Source: Halocafeteria seosinensis
Taxonomy: Eukaryota > Sar > Bigyra > Bicosoecida
Direction: 5' to 3'
Assembly: GCA_001687465.1 (NCBI GenBank)
Contig: LVLI01000295.1
Span: forward strand, 62,001 to 126,000
Length of the DNA stretch: 64,000 nt
Shown: one piece after another, positions 21,201-31,279 of the stretch
How the letters are laid out: the number at the start of each line of letters is the position of its first letter
How positions within the stretch are numbered: the stretch's first letter is position 1
Notes under the pieces: generated by a model
Told to the model about the DNA's origin: nothing
The model's database searches: none
Seen by the model: only the letters and a program-made list of their open reading frames with translations
Position numbers and translations under genes: made by a program

Positions 21201-22682
21201 GTCTGCGCATGAGTGCGGGGCTGCTAACAAGTACTGTCCTCAAGGATCGGCGCAACCGCTGCGAGTTCCTCCAGGGTTTTACTCTGTTGGAGGATGGGAG
21301 AGGGTGATAGGAAGACCAGAAAACACGACGCGGTGGGACATACGTAGCTGCTCGCCTGGTACCTTCTGCAAAGATGGGATAAAGCGTCAGTGCCCGGGAG
21401 GGTTTTATGGCAGTGACCGGCAGTTGTCAAATCCACATTGTAACGGAAGATGTGATGCAGGTTACTTTTGTCCTCCAGGTTCGCCACGAAAGAATTTATT
21501 TATGTGTGGAGAATTTTTTATGCCAAGAAATTATACGAACATGCTCTCTTTATTGGACCGCGGACAAGCAATCGGTGGTGGAGCTCTAGGAAAGGGATTG
21601 ACAGGTGCCTCTAGACAAGAGGCTGCACAATTGCAAAGAGTACTTGATGAATTACTAGCAAGAGTTATGCAACTATCTGCAGATGTCGGTAGCTTGGAGC
21701 ATTATTTGGAGATGCATCCTCTCAACAATACATTGACCAACTGCACACTTGTTCCCGTGGATAGTGAGAGAAATAGGCAGTCAAACTGTAGTTCCTTCAA
21801 CAATGGAACCGTGGTGAACTGCGAGGAAGACGGAACTTCAGGAAACGAAACGTCTACTAAAAATAACACCGTATTGGAGTGCGACAAAATACTAGTAAAG
21901 CCATTGATCCAAATACTGGATGATTTGAGTCTTCCTGTAAACCAAACGCTCAATGCTACGGAGGCTATTCAGACGTTGCGGCTCACAATAGACAGTATTG
22001 AGGAATCCATGTTAATGCTAAGAATGCAAATAAGATTCCTGATGTTGAGTAACAACTCTGCCCTGTTTTTCCAATGGGAAAATGGTATTCGACTTCGTTA
22101 CCCTCGAACCCGACTTCAACTGTCCGATCCATTGGCACAAGGCTTCGTCGCAGAGGGAACCCACAACGCTGTTTATTGCCCAGCGGGCTCAGCGCTTCCG
22201 TTCCAAGTCAACAAAGGCTTTTTCTCGATTACTGGATTCAATACCTCAGCTGGGAATTTCACGAGGGATAGCCAGAGGAAATGTCCGACGGGGCACTACT
22301 GTATTGGAGGGATAGTTTACCCCTGGTAAGTAACACCGTGAATGTTGGTCAAACACGTGTCAGTCAGACTTGCTAATTTGAAATGAAACACAGTTCTCCG
22401 GGGAGATTCGGCAGGTCAGAAGGTACTTCTTCGAGATTTTGTGAGGGAGTGTGTCCTGCCGGGCATAAATGCCCACTGGGGACCAGCGAGCCATTGCCTT
22501 GTGCTACGGGACAGTACAGTGGGCCGGGCTTTCCCAAATGCTTGGATTGTCCACGAGAGAACCCGGGAATAGAAGACAAATTAGCAGCTCTCGCTAAAAG
22601 GACTGAAGCAGATCCATTTTTCTACCCTCATACTAGAGAGGCAACCAAATGCAAGACGTCAAGAGCTTGCTGTAATACTTGA
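18207..22682 (+). CDS. Secreted protein with about ten Cys-rich GCC2/GCC3 repeats
   Basis: Three exons: 18207-19342, 19425-22325, 22394-22682 (1441 residues). Residues 1-30 form a signal peptide (hydrophobic LTVVCVVVGWI). Then come about ten units of roughly 80-110 residues with the pattern CPxGxFG...GLSxxxCxGxCxxGYxC...SPxxxxCG...YCPxGSxxPxxVxxGxYSVGG, the GCC2_GCC3 / ephrin-receptor-like fold, disulfide-rich and extracellular. Two units carry insertions: about 160 residues after unit 4, and about 190 residues within unit 9 that are helical, leucine-rich and rich in N-glycosylation sites (several NxS/T). The last unit ends in a short tail (RACCNT). I see no C-terminal transmembrane helix, so secretion or attachment through partners is likely. 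Exact role unknown; large protist surface proteins of this type are common. The stop lies two bases from the convergent GT41-like gene's stop. Confidence 0.8.
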
Positions 22683-22684
22683 GT

Positions 22685-25600
22685 TCAGCGTTCCCGAAAT
22701 GGTGATCTTCGGTACATCTCACGGAGATGCTGTTCCCAAGCGGGAGGAGAATTTTGATCCATGAGGAGATTATGGCTGTATTCTGTAAGCATATCCACGA
22801 CGCGCTGACGGTGTGAATGGTCTCTCATCAATCTGACTGTGTTTTCAAAAAATTCACACCAAGAAGATGCAACGACGCCGTAGCCATTTCTCCCAAACTT
22901 TGGGTACAATGTAGTTGCAGATTCGTCCACAAACTCATTCAAGGACCATCTTCCGAGACAGTCATCCTCAGAAAAAAAGCAGCAACTGTAGTCGGGAATA
23001 GAGTATGTCGATGGCTGGATTTCCGGCAAATTAGCAAGCCTATAGTAAGCAAGTGATAGCCTGCCCGATCGTATGGTCGCTGCTATGGTCGATACTGGAG
23101 TCAACAGCGTCAAGGAGTCTATGGTGGTCAGCCCTCCGCCGAAAGGAAACGCATCCACAGAGACTGTAGCAAGCTCCAATATGCGTGCGTACTGTGCTAA
23201 TGGTTGAGATGGTACAAAATAGGTTCGGTGATACCATAGCTTCATGAGCGCATCCGTGTCAGCTTGTCCAATAGAGCGATGGGGGCACGTTTTCATCTCG
23301 CTGGTAATGTCCTTCCAGTCATTCATCGTTAAGTAATCTTTTTCTCTAGAATTTTGCTCAATGACATCGTCGTAGTTTGCAGTGTAGTACGTCTTGGGAA
23401 CAGTAATGTAACCCTCACAAATGAAGCGACTGCACTCGTGAACTAGTCTTCTTTGTAGCACAGCCCATCCGTCCCAACGTCCCACTGTAACAAACGTATA
23501 TAGCGGAGCAGCTTCCTCCTGCAGAGTGAGCAAACTGCATATGAATGCATCCATTGATGGACTGATTTTTTGCACATTGTGCTGAAAGGCAATGATCTGT
23601 CTTCCTTCCGTTATCACGTTGCGGGGGAACCCGAGTTCTTCAGCGCTTTGGGTAGACGGGAACAAGTTTAAGGGGGTATATGTTATCGAGTCGTTAAACA
23701 ACCACAGGTCCTCGCTGTAACGAGATGCTGCTCTGTTGGGTGGTTCAATCATATGGGCTCGTGAGGCAATGTAGTAGTCCATTACAGAACGGGGCTGGGC
23801 ACTCGTCATACCGTTGTTCCACACAATCGCCTGTACCGGAGCAAAGCGCGAAAAGCATAGCCGAAATGTTTGGGGACCCATCGATGGATCAGTAATGAGA
23901 AGAGTGTCAAGATTCAAAGAGGCTAGCTCGTCTGCGATTGCTCTTGTGTATCGTTGAGGGACGATGTGCAGCCTACCAAACGGAGTCAGGGCCTTCCAAT
24001 TTCGAATGTATACCTGGAAGAAGAGATCGACGCCATTGTGGGAATAAGTAGATTCATGAATTATGATCCGTGCATCCCGTCCACGAATTTCGTCTTTCTT
24101 TACTTGACACTCTTCAGAGGGTTGATGCAAACATACAAGCTCGAAGCTAGTGGAAGTCGCTTCAACAACCTCGGTATTCCCCATACCCCACGCATCCGTT
24201 TCGTCTGAGTCCCCAATAATATTGAAATTAAAAGGAGAGTCAGCTACTTCGGGAGTCATTAAATCGACTATGTGCACTTCAATATTCCTCGTGCTAAACT
24301 GTTCAGCAGTATACAGTGTCAATTTATCTAGAGTTGACATGACAAGTGTCCCCCGTTTGTAGGCCTCGGACAGATAGCCTACCCGTAACAGATCTGGTTC
24401 TGGATCCTCAGGACTGCTGCTCCTGTTCCAATAGATATATCCTTCACCGTGAACTCCTTCCAGAGAGCGTTGTGCATTTAACCATTTCTGCTGCTCCTTC
24501 GTCATCCACGTTTTTCCTCCCGGAAATCCGCAGTGGGAGACAAACGTGTGGAAACGGCTGATGATTTTCGACGTTAAGAAACCCGTGTGAGTGATGCCAT
24601 ACAATGGCGTAAACGCCCTCCATGCAGTTTCAGCGTGTAGTCTAGAGATCATCCAGGCATCGAATGGAGAGGCAATCGGATCTCCAAGCTGTCCAATGGG
24701 TAAAAGGAAGCTGTTCCCTTCCGCAACATCAGCTGAGGCCTTTGGAAGTATCCGTTGGGACGATTTACTTGCAACGAACTCGTACGTCCACTGGTTCTTT
24801 TCGAACACGTGCGCACCCATGCTCCAACATCTATCGGTGCAGAAGCCTCCGTCTAGTCGACGGTAGTCTGGTAAGGAAGAATCTAAAACCTGAGCCGTGA
24901 GGTTGCCCATATAATAGTACAAATGTAGCGGCAGATCATTGGAACTCCACTGTAAAGGCGCGGTAGCGATAAATGTTGCAAGAGTCGATGTAGTCCAGGT
25001 TGCACTCTTTCCCATGATGGGAAGGAATCCAAATGGCAAGTTTTCACCTTGTCCCCGAAAATGGTCCAAAGCCGCTTCGACTCCTGCTGTAGCACTGTAG
25101 AGAGCCGCCCCCAAGCCAGGCCAAGCACCTGCTCCAATTCCTTCTGCGTGCCCCACGTACACGGAGCTGGAATGGCAAGCCGTCATTATTTCAGTAATCA
25201 TGAATGTGGGAAGTCCGCATCTGCCGTTTTCGTAGCTGCTCTTGGGTTCAAATATATTTTCATGAACGCAATGCTTTAGAAAATCTCGGAAATCCTTCTT
25301 GCAAATGTTGAACGAAATCCCACCGGAGGAAACGTCCACGCAGCTGTGTAGAGAATCTTCTTTCATGATCAGTTCTTCTTTGCGTTTGGAATAAACTCCG
25401 TCTGCCTGAAACATTACATTATATGCCTCCACATGCTGTAAGGACTTCGAGAGCATGGTAAATGGTAAAATATTGTAAAAGAGCGCCCAATGTCGCTCAG
25501 ATACTAGGAGTGCCGCACTGCACCCTAGCGCCCTCCTGTGTTCTTCCCGTTTCTCCATATCCGCAGTGCTCAGTTTTGCTAGATTCTGTACCGATCCGGC

Positions 25601-27244
25601 AGCAAGCGCAGCGGATTCTTGTACTGTCAAGTTCGCTTCTAATAACTCTGTGCACTTCGGGTTTTTGTGTGCGAGCTGGAGGTACGTCACCCTGTCGATA
25701 TATCCGAGGACGTTGCCATGCATTGCCACTGAGCCGAGAGTAGCCATTTTCTGTATCATCAGGGACGCCAAAACCGCACGATAGCAGGCAGGGACCATCT
25801 TATCAGGCAAAGGGGTACGTTGGTATCGAGCCGGCTGGGCCAAAGGAGGGAAAGAAGCGCGACATGTCCAAACATCGTTCCAAGAACCCGTAAGAGGATG
25901 ATGGAGTGCCTCTTTGAAGCGCCTATAGCGCTCCTGAACGGGTGCCGGTACTTCGTCGGCTGTAATAAGGGTGAAGTATCGTGTCGAAACCTCGATATCT
26001 ACAGGGATTCTTCGGAAAGCATCACAGACGCTTCTCAGAGCAAGATCTCGTCTTGCCCAATACCCAGTGTGTGCTATTTGCTCTTCACGAGCACTATCGG
26101 AATCGCCAAATAATCTTTGGCATTCCATCTTCACTGGTGAGGCATCAAGTGCAGAGAGCGATTCGAACATAGTTCTCTCCAGCCACCAGTTGGTTTCTTC
26201 ACTTTGGGGGTCCTCGCTCTCGGCGTTGTAAATTTCCTGAAAAGCGAAATGAGCTGTACCGCCAGCGCGCTCGACTCGCGAAATTAAAGCAAATTTGATG
26301 ACAGTTCTGTATCTGGCCCAATCGCTGACGGATACATCGGCTTGATCGTAAGCGAAGGCCACCTTCTCAGAGACATGAAGCTTGTAAGAGCTCTTGAACA
26401 GTTTGTGGAACCTAGTCAATTTAGTGCCTGTGACATGCTTTAGCATGAACGTCAAAGCAGACGCATCGGAAGCATTGCTCAAATCAGATTGTAAACTTGA
26501 CAGGGACATCCTGCGACAGGTATGAGCTGCCAAAGCCTTCGTATCAGTACTGATGAGCTTCATGCAACGCTCATAAACTACAGGGATTTTTACACCCATT
26601 GACTTCAACAGATCTATGGTTATACTCTGATGAAGAATTTCATCGTTTGTAAAGCCAAGATGGTTGATAAAATTGCTAGTGCTTGCGTTCTTCGGGTAAG
26701 ACGGCAATCCATTGCGTTCCCGGAAGACCTTGACGATGGCTACTTGCAATCTCGGAGGAAGATTCAACGAAAGCTGCATTAGACGATGGACGGGGAGAGC
26801 AACCAAAATGTTAGTCTCGTCGTGGACGTAGTACTCTGAATCAGTAGACGGCTGTATAAATATCGGCTCTTGAATCGAGAACAGGGGTTCGTTCAGTGGG
26901 TTCCTCTGGTAGTATAGCACAATTTCCAAGGCTTCCTCGAAACTCATGTCGTTGATGTGGGTATGCTCGGGCGTTCGAGGAGCACCCAATCTTTTTTGCA
27001 TCCCTATATTCATCTGTGGTTGCTCTGATAAGACAGGGGGAGCATATTCTTGTTTGTCCAGAATGTGGCCCGTGGCTCCTCTATGGCCTCCGAGTTCGCC
27101 ATGTATTCCCACAGGTGGTAGATGGCTCAGTGTAGCACTTATTCCGTGGCAACCATACCCTATACAAACCAATATGTAGACGATGAGACTTGTACGACCC
27201 GTCGAAAGCCTACTATGAGACGTAGAGCGTCTTGAATTCCCCAT
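22685..27244 (-). CDS. Membrane-anchored GT41/OGT-like glycosyltransferase
   Basis: Single exon, 1519 residues. The first ATG is at 27244 (MGNSRRSTS); the open frame reaches 27277 only with a GTG start. Residues about 19-37 (TSLIVYILVCIGYGCHG) form one hydrophobic segment near the N-terminus, so a type II, Golgi-like topology is expected. The region to about residue 940 is unique and helical, with no clear TPR repeats. From about 948 the sequence follows the catalytic half of O-GlcNAc transferase/SPINDLY-type GT41: LRVGYLSEAYK, FAPVQAIVWNNGMTS with VMDYYIAS, a linker with an ITPLNLFP-like stretch, and near residue 1372 AFPFGGGLTTIDSLTLLTPV, the donor-binding loop. Classical OGT is nuclear or cytosolic; a membrane-anchored form would act on luminal or surface proteins. 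The substrate and sugar are unknown. Confidence 0.65.
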   Translation of the reverse strand: MGNSRRSTSHSRLSTGRTSLIVYILVCIGYGCHGISATLSHLPPVGIHGELGGHRGATGHILDKQEYAPPVLSEQPQMNIGMQKRLGAPRTPEHTHINDMSFEEALEIVLYYQRNPLNEPLFSIQEPIFIQPSTDSEYYVHDETNILVALPVHRLMQLSLNLPPRLQVAIVKVFRERNGLPSYPKNASTSNFINHLGFTNDEILHQSITIDLLKSMGVKIPVVYERCMKLISTDTKALAAHTCRRMSLSSLQSDLSNASDASALTFMLKHVTGTKLTRFHKLFKSSYKLHVSEKVAFAYDQADVSVSDWARYRTVIKFALISRVERAGGTAHFAFQEIYNAESEDPQSEETNWWLERTMFESLSALDASPVKMECQRLFGDSDSAREEQIAHTGYWARRDLALRSVCDAFRRIPVDIEVSTRYFTLITADEVPAPVQERYRRFKEALHHPLTGSWNDVWTCRASFPPLAQPARYQRTPLPDKMVPACYRAVLASLMIQKMATLGSVAMHGNVLGYIDRVTYLQLAHKNPKCTELLEANLTVQESAALAAGSVQNLAKLSTADMEKREEHRRALGCSAALLVSERHWALFYNILPFTMLSKSLQHVEAYNVMFQADGVYSKRKEELIMKEDSLHSCVDVSSGGISFNICKKDFRDFLKHCVHENIFEPKSSYENGRCGLPTFMITEIMTACHSSSVYVGHAEGIGAGAWPGLGAALYSATAGVEAALDHFRGQGENLPFGFLPIMGKSATWTTSTLATFIATAPLQWSSNDLPLHLYYYMGNLTAQVLDSSLPDYRRLDGGFCTDRCWSMGAHVFEKNQWTYEFVASKSSQRILPKASADVAEGNSFLLPIGQLGDPIASPFDAWMISRLHAETAWRAFTPLYGITHTGFLTSKIISRFHTFVSHCGFPGGKTWMTKEQQKWLNAQRSLEGVHGEGYIYWNRSSSPEDPEPDLLRVGYLSEAYKRGTLVMSTLDKLTLYTAEQFSTRNIEVHIVDLMTPEVADSPFNFNIIGDSDETDAWGMGNTEVVEATSTSFELVCLHQPSEECQVKKDEIRGRDARIIIHESTYSHNGVDLFFQVYIRNWKALTPFGRLHIVPQRYTRAIADELASLNLDTLLITDPSMGPQTFRLCFSRFAPVQAIVWNNGMTSAQPRSVMDYYIASRAHMIEPPNRAASRYSEDLWLFNDSITYTPLNLFPSTQSAEELGFPRNVITEGRQIIAFQHNVQKISPSMDAFICSLLTLQEEAAPLYTFVTVGRWDGWAVLQRRLVHECSRFICEGYITVPKTYYTANYDDVIEQNSREKDYLTMNDWKDITSEMKTCPHRSIGQADTDALMKLWYHRTYFVPSQPLAQYARILELATVSVDAFPFGGGLTTIDSLTLLTPVSTIAATIRSGRLSLAYYRLANLPEIQPSTYSIPDYSCCFFSEDDCLGRWSLNEFVDESATTLYPKFGRNGYGVVASSWCEFFENTVRLMRDHSHRQRVVDMLTEYSHNLLMDQNSPPAWEQHLREMYRRSPFRER

Positions 27245-27643
27245 ACCGATTCCTTTCGCTCTCTGATCCCCCTCCACACGATGCTAACACGAGAGGGGAC
27301 CCAAATACTTTGTGGCGCTCTTCATGAAGTTGATATGAATTAGCGGAAAGATGCTGCCTATCAACTAGGACCAACACACCCTATGTAAAACAGCAAAAGG
27401 AATTTTAGTTTCAACAGCTAGGTATCTAGTCGATGCGGAAAACATGGTGCGCTGAGCCAGTGAGTCAGTGAAGAGTTACACACGCGTTCCCTGACACAGT
27501 TTGAGTACATTAACAATTCTTCCCTGAGAAAGCGGTTAGTTTCGAGCAAAGCAATGAAAAACGTTTTGGCACATTGTAGAGGGACCCACCGCGAAACTCT
27601 TCTCTCGCAGTTGACATCAACGACACTGGTCAGTACACCGTTT
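27245..27643. other. Intergenic region, nothing recognised
   Basis: Upstream of the GT41-like gene and downstream of the Popeye-like gene, both on the minus strand. Small frames here look random. Confidence 0.5.
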
Positions 27644-29903
27644 TCACAACTCTTCCTGAGAATCAACGTTCTGACTGCGATGAGCATCGGATGTCCTGAA
27701 GAAAGCTGGAACCGCAGAGGCTGCACCCTCCGCTACTTTCATGACAGCCTGACTTGCGTCCCGGAAATACTTCGCCTGAGTCGTTTTCCAATCAATGCTC
27801 TTGTAACCTCTTTGTAAGTCCTTTTCATTCCATCCGAGCATTGCCAAGGCCTCACGATGCTGGCGATCTGTCAATTTGTGTTGCTCCCTGAACATTTTGA
27901 GGTCTTTCTTATCTTTCTCCGAAAGCACACCATATGGAGGACTCTGTATAGCTGATTTTAGCCGTTGTCGGTATGTATAAACTTTCTGTGCTGATGCCTG
28001 CAAAAGTAATAGCCTGGCAGCAGTTTCACCGGCGGCTAATGAGAGAATTGGCTTCTCTAGTGTACTGTCTTTCTTCACCTCTTTGCTAATAGCCGACACT
28101 CTGTGGAATCAAACATATGGACGATGATATTGGGGCCACGCCTTATGTGATAGCGTCTGATGTAGCAATACTTACGGAATGAAAAGAACTCTGCAGCGAG
28201 GAGAGGCTACAGTAGCGGAAGCAGTATTCCTCACGGTTCCATGTTCATCTTGATTTCTTGTAAAGTTTGCATAATCTTCTTGTGCACTTGCATTCTCCGA
28301 GGGTGTATTATCCAGAACATGATCCGCAGGTACTTGTCGCGCCCAATCCCGGCCAGCCACACTTGCAATTCCAGTGGAGGCTACATCGGCTGCAAGCTGT
28401 GGAGCAAGGTCTCTTCCATATTCCAGCTTTTGCTCGAAAAGAAGATTTTCGTCACTTGTAGCTGGCTCTGAGCCATTTTGGTGCTGGCTTTCTTCATCAT
28501 GATAATACTTCATTTGCTCCCTGTCTACGGTTGTATGTGCTCCACTTACCCTCGGTGGGCTCGCATAGGCTTCTGTCTCAACTTGGTTCTCAACTTCCCC
28601 TTTATGTGGGTCATTGCTCCGTGATGGCATAATTGCTTCTCTTACGCGTAGTCCTACTGCTTCTGCACGAGCACGTAGCTCTCGAAGTACTAACCTATTT
28701 CTCAGAGTTTCTTCGGGGTTGTGTTCACCCAGAACCCCAATCGGTGGATAGCGCTCATTCAACTCTTTTTGAATTGCGTTAAGTGGAATACCGCTCGTAG
28801 GAGACTCCACCGCTGAATCTCCCCCGCCGCTTGCCTGTGTTGTTGAATCATTGGACTTCTCCGTATCATGCCCATTGATGTTTGAGTGATGTTGCTCATT
28901 TGTGGCTGAGCCTTCGCTTGTGCACTCAGAGTCGGTATCATGGGATTCAGGAACAGTAATGATGTTTTCCAGAAGTTCAGATGAGACTGATTGCAGTCTC
29001 TTCCTCGTTTCACGGGGCAGTAGAGCAGCGCATGAGGTCACGAAGGCCCCTCTTCGCAACCCTGCTACCCGATTTCCTGACATAGTTAAATCAACTTCGC
29101 CCTCCGCAATGTAAACAATGTGAGAAACAGGGGAGCTTTCTTCAATGATTGATTCACCTTCAAAATAATCCTTCCACTCAGCATGCTTCAAAATTCGGGC
29201 AAACTGTCGTGGAGTAAAACCATGAGACTGAAAGCCTTTTTCGTATACTTCTACTGCCTCCTCATCGAGAGCCACATCTTTGCGTTCATGCTTCAGTTTG
29301 AGAATTCCGTACCCATTGAAGAGTGCAAATATAATTGCCCAAAAAACCGGTGCCTTGCTTTGTAAATTCCGATGCATTATTAGCATAGCAACATTGCAAA
29401 CGGATCCACATAAGAAAAATTGCCTCATGTTTAAAATATCGTCACTGTAGAATCATTCATACCACCCGTTATTTAGAAGCGGGATACCCAGGTCAAGATT
29501 CTACTCACCTTGCATACGCCAAGAATGTAAACCCAGGGACCCCAACATTCGTCAGAGCAATATCGCGTATCCAGTAGTTGTAATCGAACCGTTTAAGCTG
29601 CAGATCACCATCTGACAAGTATCCATGGTATCCTTCGGCCGCCGACGATAACGAAGCTGCCTCCGTGTGAACTGCTGATTGTCTCCGGCGTTGCTTGGAT
29701 TTCCTGCGCGACCTTTTGGGTCGGTTTAACAACGACGTGGTGTAAATGCTATCTGACCTTCTTGAGGTGCTTGAATGGACAGAATGAAGGTCTTTACGTG
29801 CAATAGAATGTTTTGGAAAACACGTTGAACATCGTGACAAAACAGTGGAAGAACCCCATAATACCGCTTTCTTGCTCCACACCAACGACCCCGGCACTCC
29901 CAT
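27644..29903 (-). CDS. Popeye-like / cyclic-nucleotide-binding-fold membrane protein
   Basis: Three exons: 29509-29903, 28176-29444, 27644-28100 (706 residues). The ATG at 29903 is the first in frame; the N-terminal about 90 residues are basic and Ser-rich, like an organelle-targeting signal. The splice joins AYASDDILNMRQFFLCGSVC, followed by two hydrophobic segments (CNVAMLIM, PVFWAIIFALFNGYGILKL), the layout of the Popeye domain. A cNMP-binding-type beta roll follows (YFEGESIIEESSPVSHIVYI, AEGEVDLTMSG). Popeye proteins are cAMP-binding membrane effectors in animals. A disordered acidic region of about 250 residues and a helical C-terminal part (KLTDRQHREALAMLGW) follow. Whether it binds a nucleotide cannot be told by eye. 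It is divergent from the NAA38-like gene, 252 bases away, so the two likely share a promoter region. Confidence 0.6.
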
Positions 29904-30155
29904 TCTTTTTAACACGTATCTGTTTATTACGTCTGCCGCTGTGGTATTGTCTTGGACTCTAACAATCCACCCTAGATAACGCTAATTCAGAACAGCTTGG
30001 TTTGTGAACTTCATACTTCAACTTGCCCGGTATGGGGCCCGGCCACTAGGCCTTAAACAGCGTATTTAGGCAGATTTATCCAGATTCGGGTTTGAGTTAT
30101 GGTTTGATTCTATACTACTAAAACGTGGAAAGCGAATTCTGAGGTCATCGACAAC

Positions 30156-30624
30156 ATGGCGGCAGCCGCCACAACGGGAACGGACACGGAAGTGGCCCAG
30201 CAGACTTCCCAAAATGCTACAGAGGAATCAGAGGAAACCCCAAGCTCACATCTCTTGAATCGAGTTTGTCGAGTAACCATCCAGGACGGAAGGGTGCTGG
30301 TCGGGATTCTCAAAGTGAGTTAAGCCACTAGTATAATTGCGTGCATCGTTGTATATGGAAATGGAGGTATGTTTCTGCGCAGTGCTTTGACCGCGATAGA
30401 AACATGGTGCTGGCAGAAGCTGAAGAATACAGGACTCCAGAAGGTAAGTTTCCTTCTCCCTAGATTGCTCTAGTGGATTAATCTCTCGTCACCCTTTCAC
30501 TGTGGACGAGTTCGCAGAAGTGGCGAAAGAAGATGAACCTGAGAGAAGGAAACACACGATGGGAATGGTAATGGTGCCTGGGGATAAACTCTGCAAGTTC
30601 GAAATGTCGGATACAACGTTCTGA
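30156..30624 (+). CDS. NAA38: NAA38/LSMD1-like Sm-fold protein, NatC auxiliary subunit
   Basis: Exons 30156-30314, 30383-30443 and 30518-30624 encode 108 residues. After a disordered Thr/Glu-rich start (MAAAATTGTDTEVAQQ), an Sm1-like motif reads VCRVTIQDGRVLVGILKCFD then RDRNMVLAEAEEY. A charged linker precedes the Sm2-like strand MGMVMVPGDKLCKFEM. Order, length and the LGLVMVPG-like Sm2 segment fit NAA38 (LSMD1), the small subunit of the NatC N-terminal acetyltransferase, better than core LSm proteins, whose Sm2 carries an RG pair. An uncharacterised LSm protein remains possible. Intron phases agree. Confidence 0.7.
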
Positions 30625-31279
30625 ACTATGGATACTCAAGAATATTTTAAAATACGCTCCTGTCATGCCATGAACCCATCACGAGGTCTTCTTTAAGAAA
30701 TTATCGATTACAGATGATTTCACCTCAAGTGTCCCACACGACTTCTCCTTGAAATAGACGTAACGTTTGTGGTACAAAAGTCGAAGCGGCCTAAATGGAG
30801 GGGAAGTTCCGTTGGATCTGCGATATCCAAGTCTTCTACAGCTACGTCACCGATGCACCCAATCCTCTGTAACGGAATCCGTGGACGTAAGCATACTCAT
30901 ACACTGGCGTCGAGAAAGCCATGTAGGTCATTACAGTGAAATAACGACTTTTGAAAACTATCGCATATGTAATCAATAGGGTCTATTCTGGTATGTCTGA
31001 GTAAAAGACTACAATGCTCAAATCAAGCCGGGCCGCTAGTGCACGCAAGAGAAGGTAGCAGTATTGACCGGGTGACTCCGCTTCCAGGTAGCTCCTCTGT
31101 TGAGCACTTTATTATCCACGGTAGTATGGTTCGTATGCGAGAATGACGCTCATGTGATTTCTTAAAGTTACAAGTTGTACTAGGTATTGGTTTCATCTCG
31201 CTTCCCTCCCAGAAGTTGACAAGCCCCTATGATTTCAGAGTCTATTCTAGCAGTTCCACTATTTCAGTGTATGACATGA
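30625..31279. other. Convergent intergenic region
   Basis: Lies between the NAA38-like stop (plus) and the VPS9 gene's stop (minus). A 70-codon plus-strand frame at 30767-30979 has no recognisable features and is probably chance. Nothing else seen. Confidence 0.45.
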
